Positions 35,601-46,700 are shown, numbered from the stretch's first letter. The stretch: DNA of 64,000 nucleotides from Ampelocalamus luodianensis (GCA_036346255.1 CM070622.1:20362751-20426750), one strand, 5' to 3'. Made by a program: numbers and translations. Notes: generated by a model not told the origin, from the letters alone.

Positions 35601-37540
35601 TAGCGGGCCAGCTAGTGGAAGAGGCCCGAGAGTCGGGCTATCGCCGTTGAGGGGTCGTTAGGAGGAGCAAGACGACCGCCCCAGAGGCCCCGTTTGTAGC
35701 AGCTGGTCCAGGACACCATGGACAAGCCGATGGGAGGAGTTGGCGAGAAGTCGGAATTGGCAAGTGCTGTGTTCTGTCGTCACCGAGGGGAGGAGCCGCT
35801 TTCTCACCCAATTCATTCGAAGCGCTTTGCCGGTTGCCCTATCAACGTGTGGATTTGCCTTGCCCTCTCTCTCTCTCTCTCTCTCAAGCTAATGCCTTGG
35901 TGATCCTCTACGCTGCCCGGATTAGCCAGTTTCGAAGTTTCTGTGTGTTGGGCGGGGAGGTTAGCCCTTCCCTTAGCCACGATGTGTGTGTAAGGCAGAG
36001 CAATCGGAGTTGTAGCGTATGCGAGTTGGGTTCCTCCTCTAGCTCCAGTGATGTTGTTTAGGGTGATGCGAGGTGCGTCTAGTTGCGGGTTCTCTCCCGT
36101 CTAGGGTGTCCCCCGCCGGTGAACCGTTGTATTCCCTTTTATTTTTATTTTCTCCTGCTTTATCAATATAAAGGGCAGTCCTCCTGCTCTTCGTTTCAAA
36201 AAAAAAAGTATAATATCTGGAATTTATTCCTTTTCCCTTATCGCTTACTTGCTTGTGGACTGACTGTTATATAGCAAAATTTACTTTTATCAAATTTTAT
36301 AATCCACCAAGTTGGTAACTAACCTTCTCTCTCAACTCCCAACTTTAAAAGAATGGTAGGAGTGGGAACATGCAATAAATATAAATTTCATCAATGGATA
36401 GCTATTGAGAAACAACAATTCCTGATAAAACTGACAGATGTTGCAAAACGGGGCGACCAAGTACTGCCAATTTCCAAACCAATCTATCCAGGCAGCTGGC
36501 ATCGGGTTAGTTGTGTGTTGTTGCTAGTGCTGCATAGTACATATTAAATTAAATCATTCTCCTGTTAACACCCAAATCTGGTTTCAATAATTTCAAAGCC
36601 AATGGGTGTCAAAATCAGTAACTGGACTAGTACATCAAGCATCTTCACCAAAGCAACCAGCAGTCCAACACTTTGGTAGTTTGCAAAAACCAGCAAAGCA
36701 ATCAGCTGTCTATACCGGTTTTCCCACCAATTTCTAGTGGTGATTACATAGAGGTATCAATATAAATATACCATGGGATCACAAGACACATCACGCAAGA
36801 GGTAGTGAATAAAAATAGCCAGCCTTGTGTCCAATAATGAGGACAATCCTTTAAAGGCCTAACCAACAATATTCCAATATCTGCAACTAAAAAGCGGAAA
36901 AATGACCACACCATTTACATTTTTCTAAGTTCCACCAAAAACTCGAACGTGGTAAACGATCTGACGATGGTTGTAGAATATGAAAGCAATTTTAGGCTGT
37001 TTGCTTGTGCATACCAGTTAAACATCACACAACTATCAAAATTTTATTTCTCAATCTAGCAACTTAGCCTGTCGGCATACTGCATTGCACAATCTATGGG
37101 GATACAGGCATATGGCGAATGATCACAGATTACAAAGAACCAATAAAAATCTAAGAGCCGCAAAATAGACAGCAATAGTAACGCCATCGCCAACATTACA
37201 ATAACAAAGTACTAAATAAAGCATTAAATGTCTAAATAAGAAATCAAAGGAGGGACACACCGATCTCAGCCCCAAGCCCGTTCAGGCCGGAGACGAGCAC
37301 GTTGGACGCAAAGAGCTGCCGCATGGTCTCCCTCCCGTACACGGCGAGTTGCCTGCTGTGCAGGTCCTCGTCGATCTCCGCCACCCCGTTCCCATCACTG
37401 CTTCCGCCGCCGGCCCAGACCGGCTCCCCCGCGGACATCGCCTCCACCTCCGCCTCCACCGACGATTCCCCTACCCGTGCCTTCTTGGCCGCCGCGTCGC
37501 CTCTGTCCTCAGCACCCTCCGTTCTCTTCGTCGGAAGCAT
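23035..37540 (-). CDS. UBA1: Ubiquitin-activating enzyme E1, complete, six coding exons
   Basis: E1 adenylates the ubiquitin C-terminus with ATP, takes it as a thioester, and passes it to E2 enzymes in nucleus and cytosol. Coding exons (minus): 37540-37261, 34438-34221, 33566-32772, 32689-31821, 24702-24270, 23631-23035. They total 3192 nt (1063 residues plus stop), matching plant E1 length (about 1050-1080), with all phases consistent. The start MLPTKR matches cereal E1 N-termini. EIDEDLHSRQLAVYGRE opens the inactive adenylation domain. The active adenylation domain has GSGALGCEF (about residues 482-490) and DDDVIEKSNLSRQFLFRDW. The catalytic cysteine is in PMCTVHSFP (about residue 639). The C-terminus ends DIPLISIYFG, where I recall relatives ending in Arg. 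Introns are 2822, 654, 82, 7118 and 638 bp; introns 1 and 4 are swollen by transposons. I see no break. Confidence 0.97.
24270..24702 (-). CDS. UBA1: UBA1 coding exon 5
   Basis: Starts after TATTCCAG with FEDYFANRVKQLTFTFPEDAATSTG. It encodes the rest of the second catalytic-cysteine half domain and ends MKPIQFEK at donor AAG/GTTAGC. Upstream of its acceptor lies a (CT)n tract (read on +, GA repeats at 24710-24736) that serves as polypyrimidine tract for the 7.1-kb intron. Confidence 0.95.
24710..24736. repeat. (GA)n microsatellite next to the UBA1 intron 4 acceptor
   Basis: About 13 GA units on the plus strand. On the UBA1 sense strand this is an uninterrupted CT tract ending about 8 nt before the 3' splice site, so repeat-length variation would directly alter the polypyrimidine tract. 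Confidence 0.85.
25120..25325. repeat. Tandem array of CTCCCTCCATTTGCAGCAGCAG-type units
   Basis: At least four imperfect units of CCTCCCTCCATTTGCAGCAGCAGG with spacers, in the leader side of the hAT element. Open frames on both strands here (Pro/Leu/Gln-rich, or Gly/Glu-rich) are by-products of the repeat. Confidence 0.8.
25900..29290 (+). pseudogene. hAT transposase (BED zinc finger, DUF659, C-terminal dimerisation domain)
   Basis: A BED zinc finger at 25915-25990 reads CRYCNLTKSGGGVTRLKEH, with the second His following in LAGRHGD. A charged linker follows, then a DUF659-type catalytic region at 26590-27100 (SIMCDSWSGPT, IVTDNGANYKKACQLV, CAAHTINLMLKD). After two introns with recognisable acceptors (ACAG/CGGCGG near 27539 and ACTTGTAG/CTATATGG near 27826) comes the hAT dimerisation region (WWMTFGAETPTLQKYALRIVSQ and later RNRLGYKKLHKLVYVHYNLR). 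Internal stops occur near 26614, 27028, 27238 and 27291. They look like single-base changes (for example TGG to TAG, CGA to TGA), so the copy is inactive but fairly young. A long acidic, Lys/Ser-rich tail follows 28260. Confidence 0.85.
29623..31244 (+). mobile_element. Small non-autonomous LTR retrotransposon (about 1.6 kb) in UBA1 intron 4
   Basis: The 5' LTR is 29623-30060 (TGTTATGGAGAAAGG to CTCAACA). It is followed at once by a primer-binding site TTGGTATCAGAGCC (30062). The 3' LTR is about 30799-31244 after the purine stretch CGAGGGGTGTAA. The two LTRs share CTATAAAAGGGATAGCATG, a likely TATA region. The 740-bp internal part has one 160-codon frame from 30002. Its likely start is the ATG near 30095 (MTSSGGFDSITISDMLGRM), giving an Ala/Pro/Leu-rich protein, perhaps gag-like. 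There is no reverse transcriptase, so it depends on another element. Confidence 0.8.
31245..31746 (-). mobile_element. Inverted third LTR plus primer-binding site of the same family
   Basis: On the minus strand it runs from TGTTATGGAGAAAGG at 31746 to CTCAATA near 31271, then TTTGGTATCAGAGCC and about 10 nt of internal sequence. It stops abruptly where the plus-orientation 3' LTR ends. The result is LTR > internal > LTR > < LTR, with both outer ends TGTTATGG. The five bases outside are AGAAG on the left and GGAAG on the right, a possible 5-bp duplication with one change. It ends only 75 bp from UBA1 exon 4. Confidence 0.75.
31821..32689 (-). CDS. UBA1: UBA1 coding exon 4, with nucleotide-binding loop and catalytic cysteine
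   Basis: Begins FFYFDSVESLP. It contains the ATP-binding GxGxxG loop (VVGSGALGCEF), DDDVIEKSNLSRQFLFRDW, LDNVNARVYMD, the zinc- and ubiquitin-interacting region HLTENYGASRDPPEK, and the catalytic cysteine in PMCTVHSFPHNIDHCLTW. The donor is CTGAA/GTATGA, which splits a Lys codon completed by the first base of exon 5 across the 7.1-kb intron. Confidence 0.96.
32772..33566 (-). CDS. UBA1: UBA1 coding exon 3
   Basis: Exactly 265 codons. It starts AVVFTDINLDKAFEFNDYC and covers the rest of the inactive adenylation domain plus the first catalytic-cysteine half domain and helical bundle. Near its end it has ASGSRSVLNPMAAMFGGIVG, a strongly conserved E1 segment. The acceptor is CTGCAG/GC and the donor is CCAG/GTGTGT. 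Confidence 0.96.
34221..34438 (-). CDS. UBA1: UBA1 coding exon 2
   Basis: Encodes AKNLALAGVKSVTLHDAENVE onward, part of the inactive adenylation Rossmann fold, including NFFLSEDDIGKNRA and KLQELNNAV. The acceptor is TCTACAG/CG and the donor is CCAG/GTCTGT. Confidence 0.95.
34685..36208 (+). mobile_element. Probable non-LTR retroposon with A-tail in UBA1 intron 1
   Basis: A GC-rich block with abrupt edges inside an AT-rich intron. It starts near TCTGGTTTCGAAGCCC and a GGGCGACTCAGGGGG stretch, which resembles the 5' ends of grass LINE-derived elements. It ends TTATCAATATAAAGGGCAGTCC, CTCCTGCTCTTCGTTTC and ten A residues (36199-36208). Open frames inside are not convincing and no reverse transcriptase is seen, so it is truncated or non-autonomous. 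I could not find clear target duplications. Confidence 0.5.
36209..37260. other. Remainder of UBA1 intron 1
   Basis: AT-rich intronic sequence with no recognisable gene, repeat or regulatory element. Confidence 0.5.
37261..37540 (-). CDS. UBA1: UBA1 coding exon 1
   Basis: Carries the variable N-terminal tail (basic, then acidic and Gly/Ser-rich) and the start of the inactive adenylation domain, EIDEDLHSRQLAVYGRETMRQL. The ATG at 37540 is chosen because it matches cereal E1s. An upstream in-frame ATG is excluded by a 5'UTR splice acceptor (GATGCAG, boundary at 37554) lying between them. The donor is ATCG/GTGTGT, leaving one base of the split Ala codon. Confidence 0.95.
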
Positions 37541-37554
37541 ATAGTGCAATACCC

Positions 37555-37674
37555 CTGCATCACGCAACACCACCAAATCAAATGCCAAAACCAACATCCT
37601 AAAACCCCAGGAATGGCGATCGGAGCACACAGATCGAAGCATCGGGTCGATCCAAATCGGCGAGGGGGACTTAC
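37555..37674 (-). other. UBA1 5'UTR intron
   Basis: On the minus strand a consensus donor CACTG/GTAAGT (exon edge at 37675) is followed 120 bp later by acceptor GTGATGCAG (exon edge at 37554), just upstream of the ATG at 37540. Leader introns of this kind are common in highly expressed plant housekeeping genes. This is inferred from splice consensus only. Confidence 0.7.
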
Positions 37675-37787
37675 CAGTGCGGGCAATCCGAGTGGCGGCT
37701 AGGGTTTGCGCCGCGCTGGCGACCTTGGGGACGGCGTGTCGCTTCTGCGGTTGCCTTCGGCTTGGAAGCTAAGCCGGTGGAATGGAG

Positions 37788-37795
37788 TATTTATA
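37788..37795 (-). promoter_or_regulatory. TATA box of UBA1
   Basis: TATAAATA on the minus strand in the context GTGTATAAATACTCC. It lies about 110 bp upstream of the predicted 5'UTR donor, so transcription would start near 37757. It is the only good TATA match at a suitable distance. Confidence 0.65.
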
Positions 37796-37899
37796 CACTG
37801 GGGGAGCGGAGGAGCAGGGTTTTTTGCGGCAAGTGGTGAGCAATGGGTTGGTGTTAAAACGGTCGGATACGGGCTTGACGCTTGGTTATGGTTCTTTTC

Positions 37900-38310
37900 G
37901 GAGTTTAATATGGATTTTTCGTTATACGGATACGGAGCGGATCATATTCAAACCGATTATGAATAACTTGACGGATAATATATATATAAAGAAAAAGATT
38001 AACTTCATCAATAAAAGTATCAAATTATACTGTCTATTAGAGAATTATTTATCATACTTAACAACATAAACATAACTAAATGTAAATTCATTTTATATAT
38101 TAGTCAATGACTAAAAAACCAAACAGGATATTAATATTTATCGGATATCCTATAAAATATGGATATATGTCGGATATTGCTATTACCATATCCTAACTCA
38201 TATTCTATAAGATTTTTCACATACAGGTATGGATAATATCAGGTGTGGATTGGGACTAAAAATGGTACCTCGGCGGATTTTTTTCGGATACAATATCGAA
38301 TGTGACGAGA
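37900..38310. repeat. CGGATA-rich repeat upstream of UBA1, possible small DNA transposon
   Basis: Repeated CGGATA/TATCCG words (ACGGATACGGAGCGG near 37930, TATCGGATATCC near 38140, TTTCGGATAC near 38283) are typical of subterminal regions of small hAT-like elements in grasses. No terminal repeat or target duplication was resolved. Confidence 0.35.
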
Positions 38311-39074
38311 ATTATTGGTGTGGTGAAAGGTTTGGTTGAGGTGAATGGGGGCGGAGGTCTTCGGGGAATTGTTGTAATATCCTAAATTTTCAATCTAAGC
38401 TAAAAAATAAAATAAAACAAAATATAAATGTTTACCTTGAATTTATGGGAATTCTAATCAGTTCTAAAAATAAAGTAATATAAAAAATCATTATTGAGAT
38501 TTTACAACAAAGGTAATAGATCAAAAATTGCAGCATCAATATAACTCAGAATCAATTACAAATTCAAGCGGACTGATACGGATCAACTAGTAAACTAACT
38601 GATGCGTTGGGGGTGGCCCGATCTTTCACGGTGCGATCAATGGATTTCTCCTTCTCCTTGCGCCTCGGATTCAATCCCCCTTGAACCTTGTGATGAAGAT
38701 GACGGCAGCAGCGCCTTCTTCCTCGTAGCGATGTAGATAGATATCAATATATTCACGCACTAATCAATCACAAGGAAGATTAGAAGTATGAACTCGAAGC
38801 CTCTCCAACCATGAATGGTAAAGATCACGAATTAGATGAGTTGAATCGTATAGATTCGGTATGCAATCTCAAGAACGAGGTGTTCTTGCCTTGCACCAAC
38901 CTCAACAAACCCTAGATGGGAAAACCACAACAAACACGCAAGATATTGCACCACAAAGTCGCTGTGATTTTTCTGTATTTCTTTCTAAAAAATCCTTCCC
39001 CCTTTACAATGGGCGATGCCCTGGACTTATATTGGTACCTAAGGGTGCGGCCAACTCACACACAGTCTAATGTC

Positions 39075-39210
39075 GATTCTATCTCTAACTCTCGTATCGT
39101 ACAGAGATTCTTTTCTAATACAGTTATGGAAATATTACAATCAGATTCTATCTCTAACTCTCGTATCGTACAGAGATTCTTTCCTAATACAGTTATGGAA
39201 AGATTACAAC
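39075..39210. repeat. 69-bp direct duplication
   Basis: Two consecutive copies begin GATTCTATCTCTAACTCTCG at 39075 and 39144 and differ at only a few sites (TTTTCTAATA versus TTTCCTAATA). Confidence 0.9.
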
Positions 39211-39289
39211 TGACTCCATCTAAAAGATATATACTATACTTATCTACAAACGAAATATCTCAGCCCCACGAATCCTTCTTATGATTTAG

Positions 39290-39820
39290 TTTGGATCTCT
39301 TGGTCGTGGACCTGGTCGTAGCCTATCTGGTCGTGGTCGTAGACCACCTGGCTGTGGTCGTAGACCAACTAGTCGTGGTCGTAGATCACCTGGTCGTGGT
39401 CGTAGACCGACTGCTCATGGTCGTAGATCACTTGGTTGAAACCTGGGTGAAGACTGTTCCCACCGGGTACTGTTCTTGTCGAGTACTGTTGACGAGTGCT
39501 CCTCCCGACTCTTCCTGACGAGTACTGTTCCCAACGAGTACCCCTTTCACTGGGTACTGGTCGTAGACCTGATTGGAAAATTAGTTGTAAGTCTGAGCCA
39601 ACTGATCGTAGAGATGGTGAAACTGGTCATAGCCCTTCTTGAAGTGGTCGTAGACCCTGTGAAAGTGGTTGTAGACCTTGGGAAACTGGTCGTGGACCTT
39701 GGAGAACTGGTCGTAGACCTCGCTTCCTTCTGGCTCATCTTGCGACTAGCTTCAGCTCGTCTCCATGTACCCGAACAAAACTGGTCGTAGGGATATCCGA
39801 ACTGGTCGTAGGGATGCCCG
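39290..39820. repeat. Minisatellite of CTGGTCGTGGTCGTAGACC-like units
   Basis: More than fifteen imperfect repeats built on TGGTCGTAGAC with CACC/AACT spacers. Hydrophobic Val/Asp-rich frames over it are repeat artefacts. An intervening CGAGTACTGTTC-type subrepeat occupies 39450-39560. Confidence 0.85.
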
Positions 39821-42800
39821 CATCACGGACATACAACATTAATGCAATCTCTAAATTTATTACAAGAATCAATTACAACAGATCAATATATAAATTACAA
39901 CCTTGATTGCAATATAAAAAGAATAAAATAAAAGTCTTGCATGCATGTCGCCGAAGCCTTTTCCTGTTCGTATATCGCCAGCCATCGAACCCTTTCCTCG
40001 ACCAATTCAACATCCGCTTTCGTATTACCGACTTACCAGTCGCTGTAGAAAAGCCACAGTATAGTGCAGAGGGCACCTCCCTCACCTAAACCTTCCCAGC
40101 AAGGCAAAACCCCAAGTCCTTCCTCCCTCAGCCGAAAGCTTCCCCTCATAAGCTTCCCACTCCCCCAAAGCTCTCATTCTTTCACAAGAGAGCAAGTCAA
40201 AGCCAACACCAGCTCTCAGTCATTCACAAAACCGAGAGCACCTCCCTAGGAACAACAAACCCCACAAAGCCAAGCCAGCAAGCTCTAAGCTCCCCATTCA
40301 CTTCACAGCCAACACAAAACCAACCTAAGCTACAAGCTTCAGTCAACCCTAAGCACAAGCCCTACTAACCAGCAAAACAAAGCAAACAAGCCAAGCACCA
40401 CCACCCTCTCACTGCCACCACAAGCTAGCACAAGGAAGGCATAGCAAGAACCACCCAAGCATCAGCACACCACCATTTCCACTTCCAAAAGAACCAACCC
40501 ACAGAGAGCAAACGGAGAAGAGGAGCATAGGTGAAGGGGAAGACGATGGAGCGTGAATGACAAGCGATATAAGGACCAGCATCAACCATTGAGAACCAAA
40601 GCGACCGACAAGAACACAGGAAGAGCACCACGACCACCGCAGTGGCCAAGCACTACCATCCATTCTCCAATCCAACCAAGCTAACAAAGGTAAACCACCA
40701 TTCCTTCCCATATCCATTTTTGCCCAATCCAAAACCCACATTATAAACAACAAGAAATGCACAGAGAGGGCACATACAAAAATAGCCCACCATTAATCCC
40801 TCTATTATGCTGTCCAAAAATGAACCTCGGTATGAGCTACACATTTCAACAAGCACATGAACCACCCATAAATTAGTATCCACCCACTGTTAATTTTTGC
40901 CTAGCCAAACCACACCTGTAAGCTTAGCCATGCACAAGGAGCCCACCAGTAGCACCATATCCATCACCTCACCATGCATGGACCACATGAACCACAAGCA
41001 TCAAAATTAGGAAATTAAATCAACATCCCACCTTAAAATCGAAGTAGCAGAAGAGGAAAAAGAAATAGGGAACCCCATTCCACGAGCAGAGGAAGCCCAA
41101 GCCGAGCGTGGGCTCACGACCGCAGGCACGCAGGGGCCAAGCAAAGCTGCCTAGGTGGGCTAGGCCAGAGGCACTGGGCCAGAGCTAGCTAGGGAGAGGC
41201 GCGCGGGCCAAGGAGCCAGAGGGAGCGGGCCGTGACTCAACACGAGCGAAGGCGCTAAGCGCCGCGCAGGGCCGAGCACCGGCGGTGAGTCGACTGGCCG
41301 CATGGCGACGCGGGCCAAGGAGGAGAAGGCGCGGGCGTGCAAAGGGCCTAAGGTGCACTGGCATGGGGCCGAGCCCGGTGGCAGCAACGGCTAGAGAAGC
41401 CCCATGGCACCATAGCTTCGACCAAGAACCAGGGAGCAAAGCTCCATAGAGAGAGAGGGGAGAAAAAGAATGGAAGAAGAAATGGAATGGGGAAGAAAGG
41501 AATGGTTGCCAGGGAATCATTCAGCCACATGAATGGATAAGGAGAGAGATTAAGAAGGAGATTAGGGAAAAGATGTAGACAAGTAAATTTTGTTGAAAAT
41601 TTATAGTAGTAAATTTAGCTGTAAAATTGAGCGTTAATATTATTAAGAGTCAACGTGGTGTAGTTATCAAACCCAATAGATTTTTAAGCTGCGTACAGAT
41701 AAATAGCAGTAAGACCAGGCCGGTAGAAAATAAATACAAGAAAAGGCTATAAAATCAATCTGAGGCTAATTAACGAAACTAATCATGATTAGAACTCACT
41801 ATATTAAAAATAATAATCTAATGCATTAGAAATAAGTTATTCGAGATAAATTTATTAAATTAAACACATGAGTAAAATCAATTAGGCATTTTCGCATGCG
41901 TAAAATTAAATAAACATAGTTGTATGCGATTGCAGGTAGTATTTTGTTCTAATTAGGGAATTTTTTTGGATTTTATTTGGAATAGTTATATTTATTTGAC
42001 TCCTTTTCACGTATAGGTTTCGACGACTCCGGGGAAACTTATCTTTTTGAAGAATTAGATCCTCAAACATATGAGCAAGTTAAGTTACATCCTTTGATCA
42101 TATTTGAATCCCAATATTTTAAATTATTTAAATTCTTCTTAAACTATTACCGCATGCTTATTTATACTCAGTTATTTAAATTCCTATTTTAAATTATAGT
42201 TATTCCCAATACCTTTGTATATCCAAATGTTGCTATCGAATTAACCATACCTTGATAACATAGTTAAAATCTGGTTGGTACATTAGTATGACTAGAACAT
42301 GTTGGAAAATTGTGCTTAGCAATGCTTAGACCTGAAATATTTGATTTGGGGAATTTACAACCAAAAGATCAACTCTTGTTTAAAATTGTACCCATGACAT
42401 TGTTTTGTCATGGAAGTTTATGAATGCCTTGAAAAATGAAATAAAATGAAAATTTATTTGGACTTGGGCAAAATGGATATTTGATGAGTGTAGGTTTATC
42501 TACGGGCTCAATTCGAAAATGGTTAAGGCCTAGGGGTTATTTTGGAAAGTTGTCCAAGTCAGTTAAGGACCGGTCTTCGAGCCGCATCTTGCTAAACCCC
42601 ATCGTACAACCACATATCCTGTATGGCAGGACTTGGCTAACTAATTTATCATGTTCTAGCAATATGCCCACATGCTGTTTTTAGGTTTGTGCAGACTATG
42701 GTATCAATTCCATGTCTCTTGGGGCTTGCTCCGGTCAATGGTATCAATTCCATATCCGAGCAACCTTTTCCCCACAACGGTGAGCTCCGAATCGATGGTA

Positions 42801-43736
42801 AATTACGTCTATGACTTGGGGTTAAGCTCATCGGGCGGATTGATGTTAGAGCGTGATATTGTAAAGGCCTCGTGATAATCGCTTAGTCGCACACCCTCAA
42901 AAGCGTGTCATGGCCAATATTATAATATGATTATCTCGTATGGGTCAAGCTATACACGTCTGCAGAGTGTTAAACTATTCGAATAGCCATGTACACGGTC
43001 ATGGACATGCTGAGCAAAGCGAACTCAAGTTAGAATTTAGTTTTGATTTCAAAAGACTTTAACAAATGATTCTGAATATGTTATCCAATTGAGGAATTAG
43101 GCGGGTAGCCATGTGATAGGAGGGTATCCTTCGCCACTCTTGTATGAAAGTTATCTCACTATAAAATTTGAGAATTTAGAAAATGAGTTTTAGTTATGGA
43201 ATAAACTACTTTGGAACTTAGTACAAATATTGAAAAAGAAAACATCACCTTATGCAAAATCAACCCTATAAGACATTCTTTGCTATACCCTCATGCATTA
43301 TAATCTGTTATTGGGTATAACTTGCGGAGTACATTCATTTGTACTCCCCTTACTTAATAAAATATTGTTCACATGAGGAAAACTAGAGGAGGATGAGAAC
43401 TTTGACGACTTGACTACGCCCCTAGACGATTGCCTGTGGTGAATCGTGTGGTCTACCTATTACTTGCTTCCGCTGTATTTTGTTGTTGAACTTATGCCTT
43501 TTGTAACAAACTTAAGTTATTATGAATGTATCGCATATTATGGTTGTGCTATCACCTTTTGTTCGACTGTGCACACTAGCTGTTCCTGGACTAGTGTATG
43601 TGACGCGGAGAATCCGGGATCCTTTGCTCCTCGGTTTGACAATCGTGGTCGCTCATTTCTGGAATGGACGGTCGTGTTTGGGAATTGATTCGATGGTGTG
43701 AATAGTCGGAGGCATCATCCTATCAAGTGGGATGGC

Positions 43737-46700
43737 TGTAACATCCCAAAATCCTAATTTTGGGATTATGTAATATAAATGCATTAGGAAAATCACTTTG
43801 ATCATTTGCATATAATTTTTTTGCCATGTGGACTTTGGTTTTTGAAATTAAAAAGCAAAACTTGAACTACAATCAAATAAGTGCTAAAAAGGAAATAGAT
43901 AAAACAAAGTAAAAAATATTGTTGAGAGAATTATTTTGGGCATATTATCCCGGGAATAATTCACAAAAGAATTTATATGAAAACTTATTTATAAAAATCA
44001 TAAACCTATCTCTTTCTCACCCTCGCTGACCGATGGGCCCCGAGCGCAGGGACCTTCGTCCACCTCGCGCCCAGGCGCGCCAGCATGGCACAACGAGCTC
44101 TCTGCCATGCCCACCATTTTCCTCACTGCCCACGATTTTTGCCACCGGCCACACCTACGTAGTCACCTTGCCATCAAGTCGCGCCCATCCCTGCCGATGT
44201 CGCACCTCGCTCCTACCCGTACATCGTCGAGAGCCTCCGAGAGCTCCGCTGCCTTGCCCGAGCCTTCCTCATCAATCTCCGCCACCTCCATCTATAAATA
44301 GGACACACTGAGCTTCATCTCATATTTTCCAAGCCAGTGCACACCTTCTTTTCTCTTCTCCTCCACTGAATTGAGCTCTAGGGCCCAAGGAGCGTGAGCC
44401 CTAATTCGGTCGTGCGCCGCCGCCTTCGTCCCCAACGCTGTGAAGGGTTTTCTATCATCCTTACCATGTCATTTCATGTTCCAGTGACCACTGATGCTAT
44501 CCCCTCACTAGTTCTCATACTCGATTCACAGGACCAGCTGAATCGACCCTTCATCCTCGTCTCCGACCAGAACCGCCGCTCCAGTCGTAGTCGGAGCTCC
44601 ACTGCACCCTAAGCTGATTATTCACGCCTGGAGAATCGCAGGACTATCACCAAGCTTCTTCGACCACTAGACGATCCTATTCATCGGTCGAACCTCTTCT
44701 CCACATATGACCGACCTCGCCACCTCGACTCGTTGTCGACTAGTCGACTCCGACCTTCTCCAAATCCCCTCACTTCTGGTATGACCCTAGTAGCCTCTAG
44801 ATCTTTATGCGCGCAATAGATAGTCAAGGGCATAGCTTGTTTGTAACTTCACTTATTGCCGTAGCAGATCTTCCGCTCGACACCAGCACGCCACCGCATC
44901 AGGCCACCTCCGTTCTCGCTGTTGGTGCCAACAAATGCGCAAGGGTATGGAGATTCTATTTTGGGCACTCTTCAACCCCTACGAGTATCACACTGTCGAC
45001 AAGACGCCGGGCGCTAGTGCCACCGCACGGCTTTTGCCGGACGAGCACTATGCCCTACGAGCACTGTGCCGAACGAGCACTGTAGCTCGTCATTAGCGTC
45101 TTAACTATGGTCATTAGGACCAAACCAATGTTTAGTTGTCGGGTTAGCCCTAACATTTCACGGATTAATTTGGTCAGTGACATTGCATTGATGTGTAAAT
45201 TGGAAAATAACATCCAATGTGAGGATGACAGGTGGGTCATGGGGCCACATGTTATCCTCACACCGATGTTATTTTCCAATTCGTGATTTTTGAGTGATGT
45301 TATTGAGCAAATTGCCCCAATATTTCATAGGCATGCAGGCCCACGGCTTAAGTGCACAGTGAGAATCTCCTTTCGACTAGGTGGTCGAATCTCCTTACGA
45401 CCAGGTGGACGAATCTCCTTTCGACTAGATGGTCGAAGGCTCCTTCCAACCAGGTAGTCAAAATGGTGAACAGTACTCGAAACCATTTCTCTTTTTCCAG
45501 GGATTTCCAATCCAACTCAACTTCCGATCTTAATAACTTTTGCTACAAAACTCCAAATGAGTTGATTTTTTTCTCTCTAAATTCGTCTAAAATCATAATC
45601 TACCTAGTTTTGCAAAAAAAAATATTTGTATTCGGTTGCTGTTAGGATTTATTTGGATGATTTAATTGATTTTCAGCTCTTTTTCTTACAATAGATGTTG
45701 ATTGTGCGAGCGAATTCTTCGACGACCAACCAATCTTATATTCAGAACAACCTGAGCAAGGCAAGCACCCCCTTTGATCATATTGATCCTAGTATTTTAC
45801 TTATTGTACTTTGTTTTGTAAATCTATTACTGCATGCGTGTATGTTTGATATCAAATTGCTATGTTCGGGAAGTCGGTAGCTGTAAATCCTATTTGATGC
45901 ATAAATTCCTTTGGTATGTTGATGTCCTTGTTGTTGTAACCAATAGGATATGGGTTAGACAATATATCATATCAGTTGGGAGTTTTGAGTGCGAGTTATT
46001 GCACAAATGCTTACTAGAACGACAACTTTTTCGGAAAGAGATGTAAAAGGACAATATAATAAATGTGAATTTTGGAGTTTTATAAAAATTTCCAAAGAAG
46101 TGTGCCTCTGTTATTTTGTATAAAAACAAAATACAAAACCTAGTTTTGGACGCGGATGAGTTATGTTATATTCTGAAAAGAGTGGAGAAGGACTCTCACT
46201 TGTAGATAGGGGGAGATTTTCACCCGGGTCAGTTAAGGACCAGACGCCAGCAAATCCAGATCTAAAACTTACGTACAACCACATATGCTATTATGAGGGT
46301 AGCCTTAGCTAATTAAGTCATCGAAAAACTAGCCTTGCACGTAGGTAGGCTGAAGAGTGCGGACAGGACCAAAGGACTGGCATGTCCGAAGGGGCTTCCA
46401 TCTCCAAGGAGTGGGAATAAAGTCTTTTGACACAACTACGAATGCCTCACTCGACGGAAGGTACCTAGGTTCAAGTGAGGATATCCATTCGCTGGGCTAG
46501 TGCAGGGTTAGAATTAGATGATGTAAAGGCTTTGACACGTGATCTAGACTGCTTAACTAAGGTAGTGAGCGGTGGTATCGACGGATGCCGAACAAACAGG
46601 AGAATTCGTGTTATGTGGGTAAAGTTGTACACCTCTACAGAGTGTAAATATATTATAATAGCCATGCTCACGGTCATGAGCGTGCTTAATATGAACGGTA

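Larger units (their letters stand above)
38600..39825. mobile_element. Nested insertion, LTR-like, with minisatellite
   Basis: The outer ends TGATGCG and CGCATCA are inverted and have the TG...CA form of an LTR. The flanking pentamers CTAAC and CGGAC do not match well, so solo-LTR status is tentative. Removing it restores a 4-kb length to the host LTR. It contains a 69-bp direct duplication and a GGTCGTAGAC minisatellite. No coding frame is credible. Confidence 0.5.
38373..43642 (+). mobile_element. Solo LTR, Ty3/gypsy type, carrying a nested insertion
   Basis: Starts TGTAATATCC and ends CTCGGTTTGACA. The flanks ATTGT (38368-38372) and ATCGT (43643-43647) differ by one base and are probably a target-site duplication. 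Without the 1.2-kb insertion at 38600-39825 it is about 4 kb, like the other long LTRs here. It carries GTCAGTTAAGGACC (42558-42571), CTGCAG, CTATTCGAATAG (42975-42986) and the following hairpin, and an exon-like acidic segment from 42017. 40060-41580 is a Ser/Pro/Lys-rich-looking low-complexity stretch without a real gene. Confidence 0.72.

Noticed and set aside
34935..35603. Frames of 90-170 codons in UBA1 intron 1
   Set aside because: Arg/Pro/Gly-rich, overlapping on both strands, inside a probable retroposon with A-tail. No family resemblance.
37541..37642. Upstream in-frame ATG extending UBA1 by 34 codons
   Set aside because: A splice acceptor (boundary at 37554) and a matching donor at 37675 place this stretch in a 5'UTR intron, and the extension does not resemble other E1 N-termini.
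39290..39820. Direct repeats with regular spacing, CRISPR-like at first glance
   Set aside because: Units are adjacent, imperfect and short, with no unique spacers, in a plant nuclear sequence. It is a minisatellite.
38600..39825. Confident solo-LTR call for the nested insertion
   Set aside because: TGATGCG/CGCATCA ends are suggestive, but the flanking pentamers CTAAC and CGGAC differ at two positions, so only a tentative label is given.
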